NCBI RefSeq assembly: GCF_001854865.1
Contig: NZ_MDDW01000005.1
Coordinates: 230,457 to 235,829, forward strand
Source: Rhizobium sp. LCM 4573
Lineage (GTDB): Bacteria > Pseudomonadota > Alphaproteobacteria > Rhizobiales > Rhizobiaceae
Direction: 5' to 3'
DNA length: 5,373 bases
The number at the start of each line of letters is the position of its first letter. The first letter of the stretch is position 1. Below the pieces are notes generated by a model. That model was given only the letters and a program-made list of their open reading frames with translations, was not told the origin of the DNA and ran no database searches. Position numbers and translations under genes: made by a program. This document shows positions 5,210 to 5,373 of this stretch, piece after piece.

Positions 5210-5368
5210 GGCGCCGCCGAAATCGGTGCCGAGCTGAACATGAAGCTTCTCGATGCCCTGCACGTCGCGACGGCGGAAGCCCTAAATTGCGGTGTTTTCC
5301 TGACGAACGACCGGGGCATTCGCGTTCCGGAGGGGATCGAAATTCACCACCTTTCCCACTCCGGCTAG
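5210..5368 (+). pseudogene. VapC-type PIN-domain toxin remnant, N-terminal part missing
   Basis: From the base after the antitoxin stop the same frame stays open for 52 codons to TAG (5366-5368). The translation matches the C-terminal part of a PIN-domain ribonuclease: helix AAEIGAEL (2-9), then LLDALHVATAEAL (13-25) containing the third PIN acidic residue (Asp15, codon 5252-5254). The strand VFLTND (29-34) follows, with the fourth acidic residue (Asp34, codon 5309-5311), and then RGIRVPEGIEIHHL. VapC toxins are usually about 125-145 residues, so some 75-90 N-terminal residues are absent, including the first two catalytic acids. No start codon or ribosome binding site precedes the homology; an internal ATG at 5240 would give only 42 residues. 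The likely cause is an in-locus deletion joining the antitoxin stop to mid-toxin. It cannot encode an active nuclease. Confidence 0.78.
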
Positions 5369-5373
5369 CCTGG

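Overview
The window looks like an ordinary chromosomal segment of an alphaproteobacterium, most likely of the Rhizobiaceae (Rhizobium/Agrobacterium type). This rests on the GC-rich third codon positions, the style of the SthA and Gnd proteins, a CTTGAC-type -35 element, and the FadR-type regulator and VapB/VapC-type pair. The taxonomic call is an impression from the proteins, not a search result.

Layout from left to right. Positions 1-650 (minus) carry most of a FadR-subfamily GntR transcription regulator whose C-terminal end runs off the window. A 217-base divergent intergenic region (651-867) follows. It holds a perfect 9-bp-arm palindrome right at the regulator's start, a second copy of its half-site 115 bases away, and candidate promoters in both directions. 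Positions 868-2337 (plus) encode the soluble (Si-specific) NAD(P) transhydrogenase SthA. Positions 2402-3835 (minus) encode decarboxylating 6-phosphogluconate dehydrogenase, Gnd. The two genes converge, and their terminators are interleaved: the gnd terminator lies inside the last codons of sthA, and the sthA terminator lies between the genes. A second divergent intergenic region (3836-4102) contains a good gnd promoter and leader repeats. Positions 4103-4507 and 4521-4877 (plus) are a tight two-gene unit for an SRPBCC-fold protein and a VOC (glyoxalase-fold) protein. Positions 4940-5209 encode a ribbon-helix-helix VapB-like antitoxin. Directly after its stop comes a 52-codon remnant of a PIN-domain (VapC) toxin that has lost its N-terminal part.

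Functional reading. Gnd makes NADPH in the oxidative pentose phosphate pathway, and SthA re-equilibrates NADPH with NADH, so the central pair concerns NADP(H) balance. Their adjacency is suggestive but they are not co-transcribed. The regulator's own targets probably lie beyond the left edge or are itself and possibly sthA. The right-hand end records the decay of a toxin-antitoxin locus. I see no RNA gene, insertion sequence, CRISPR array or phage gene, and nothing that amounts to a large undescribed system. The items most worth checking are the palindrome, the nested terminators, the broken VapBC pair and the cysteine-free SthA active-site loop.
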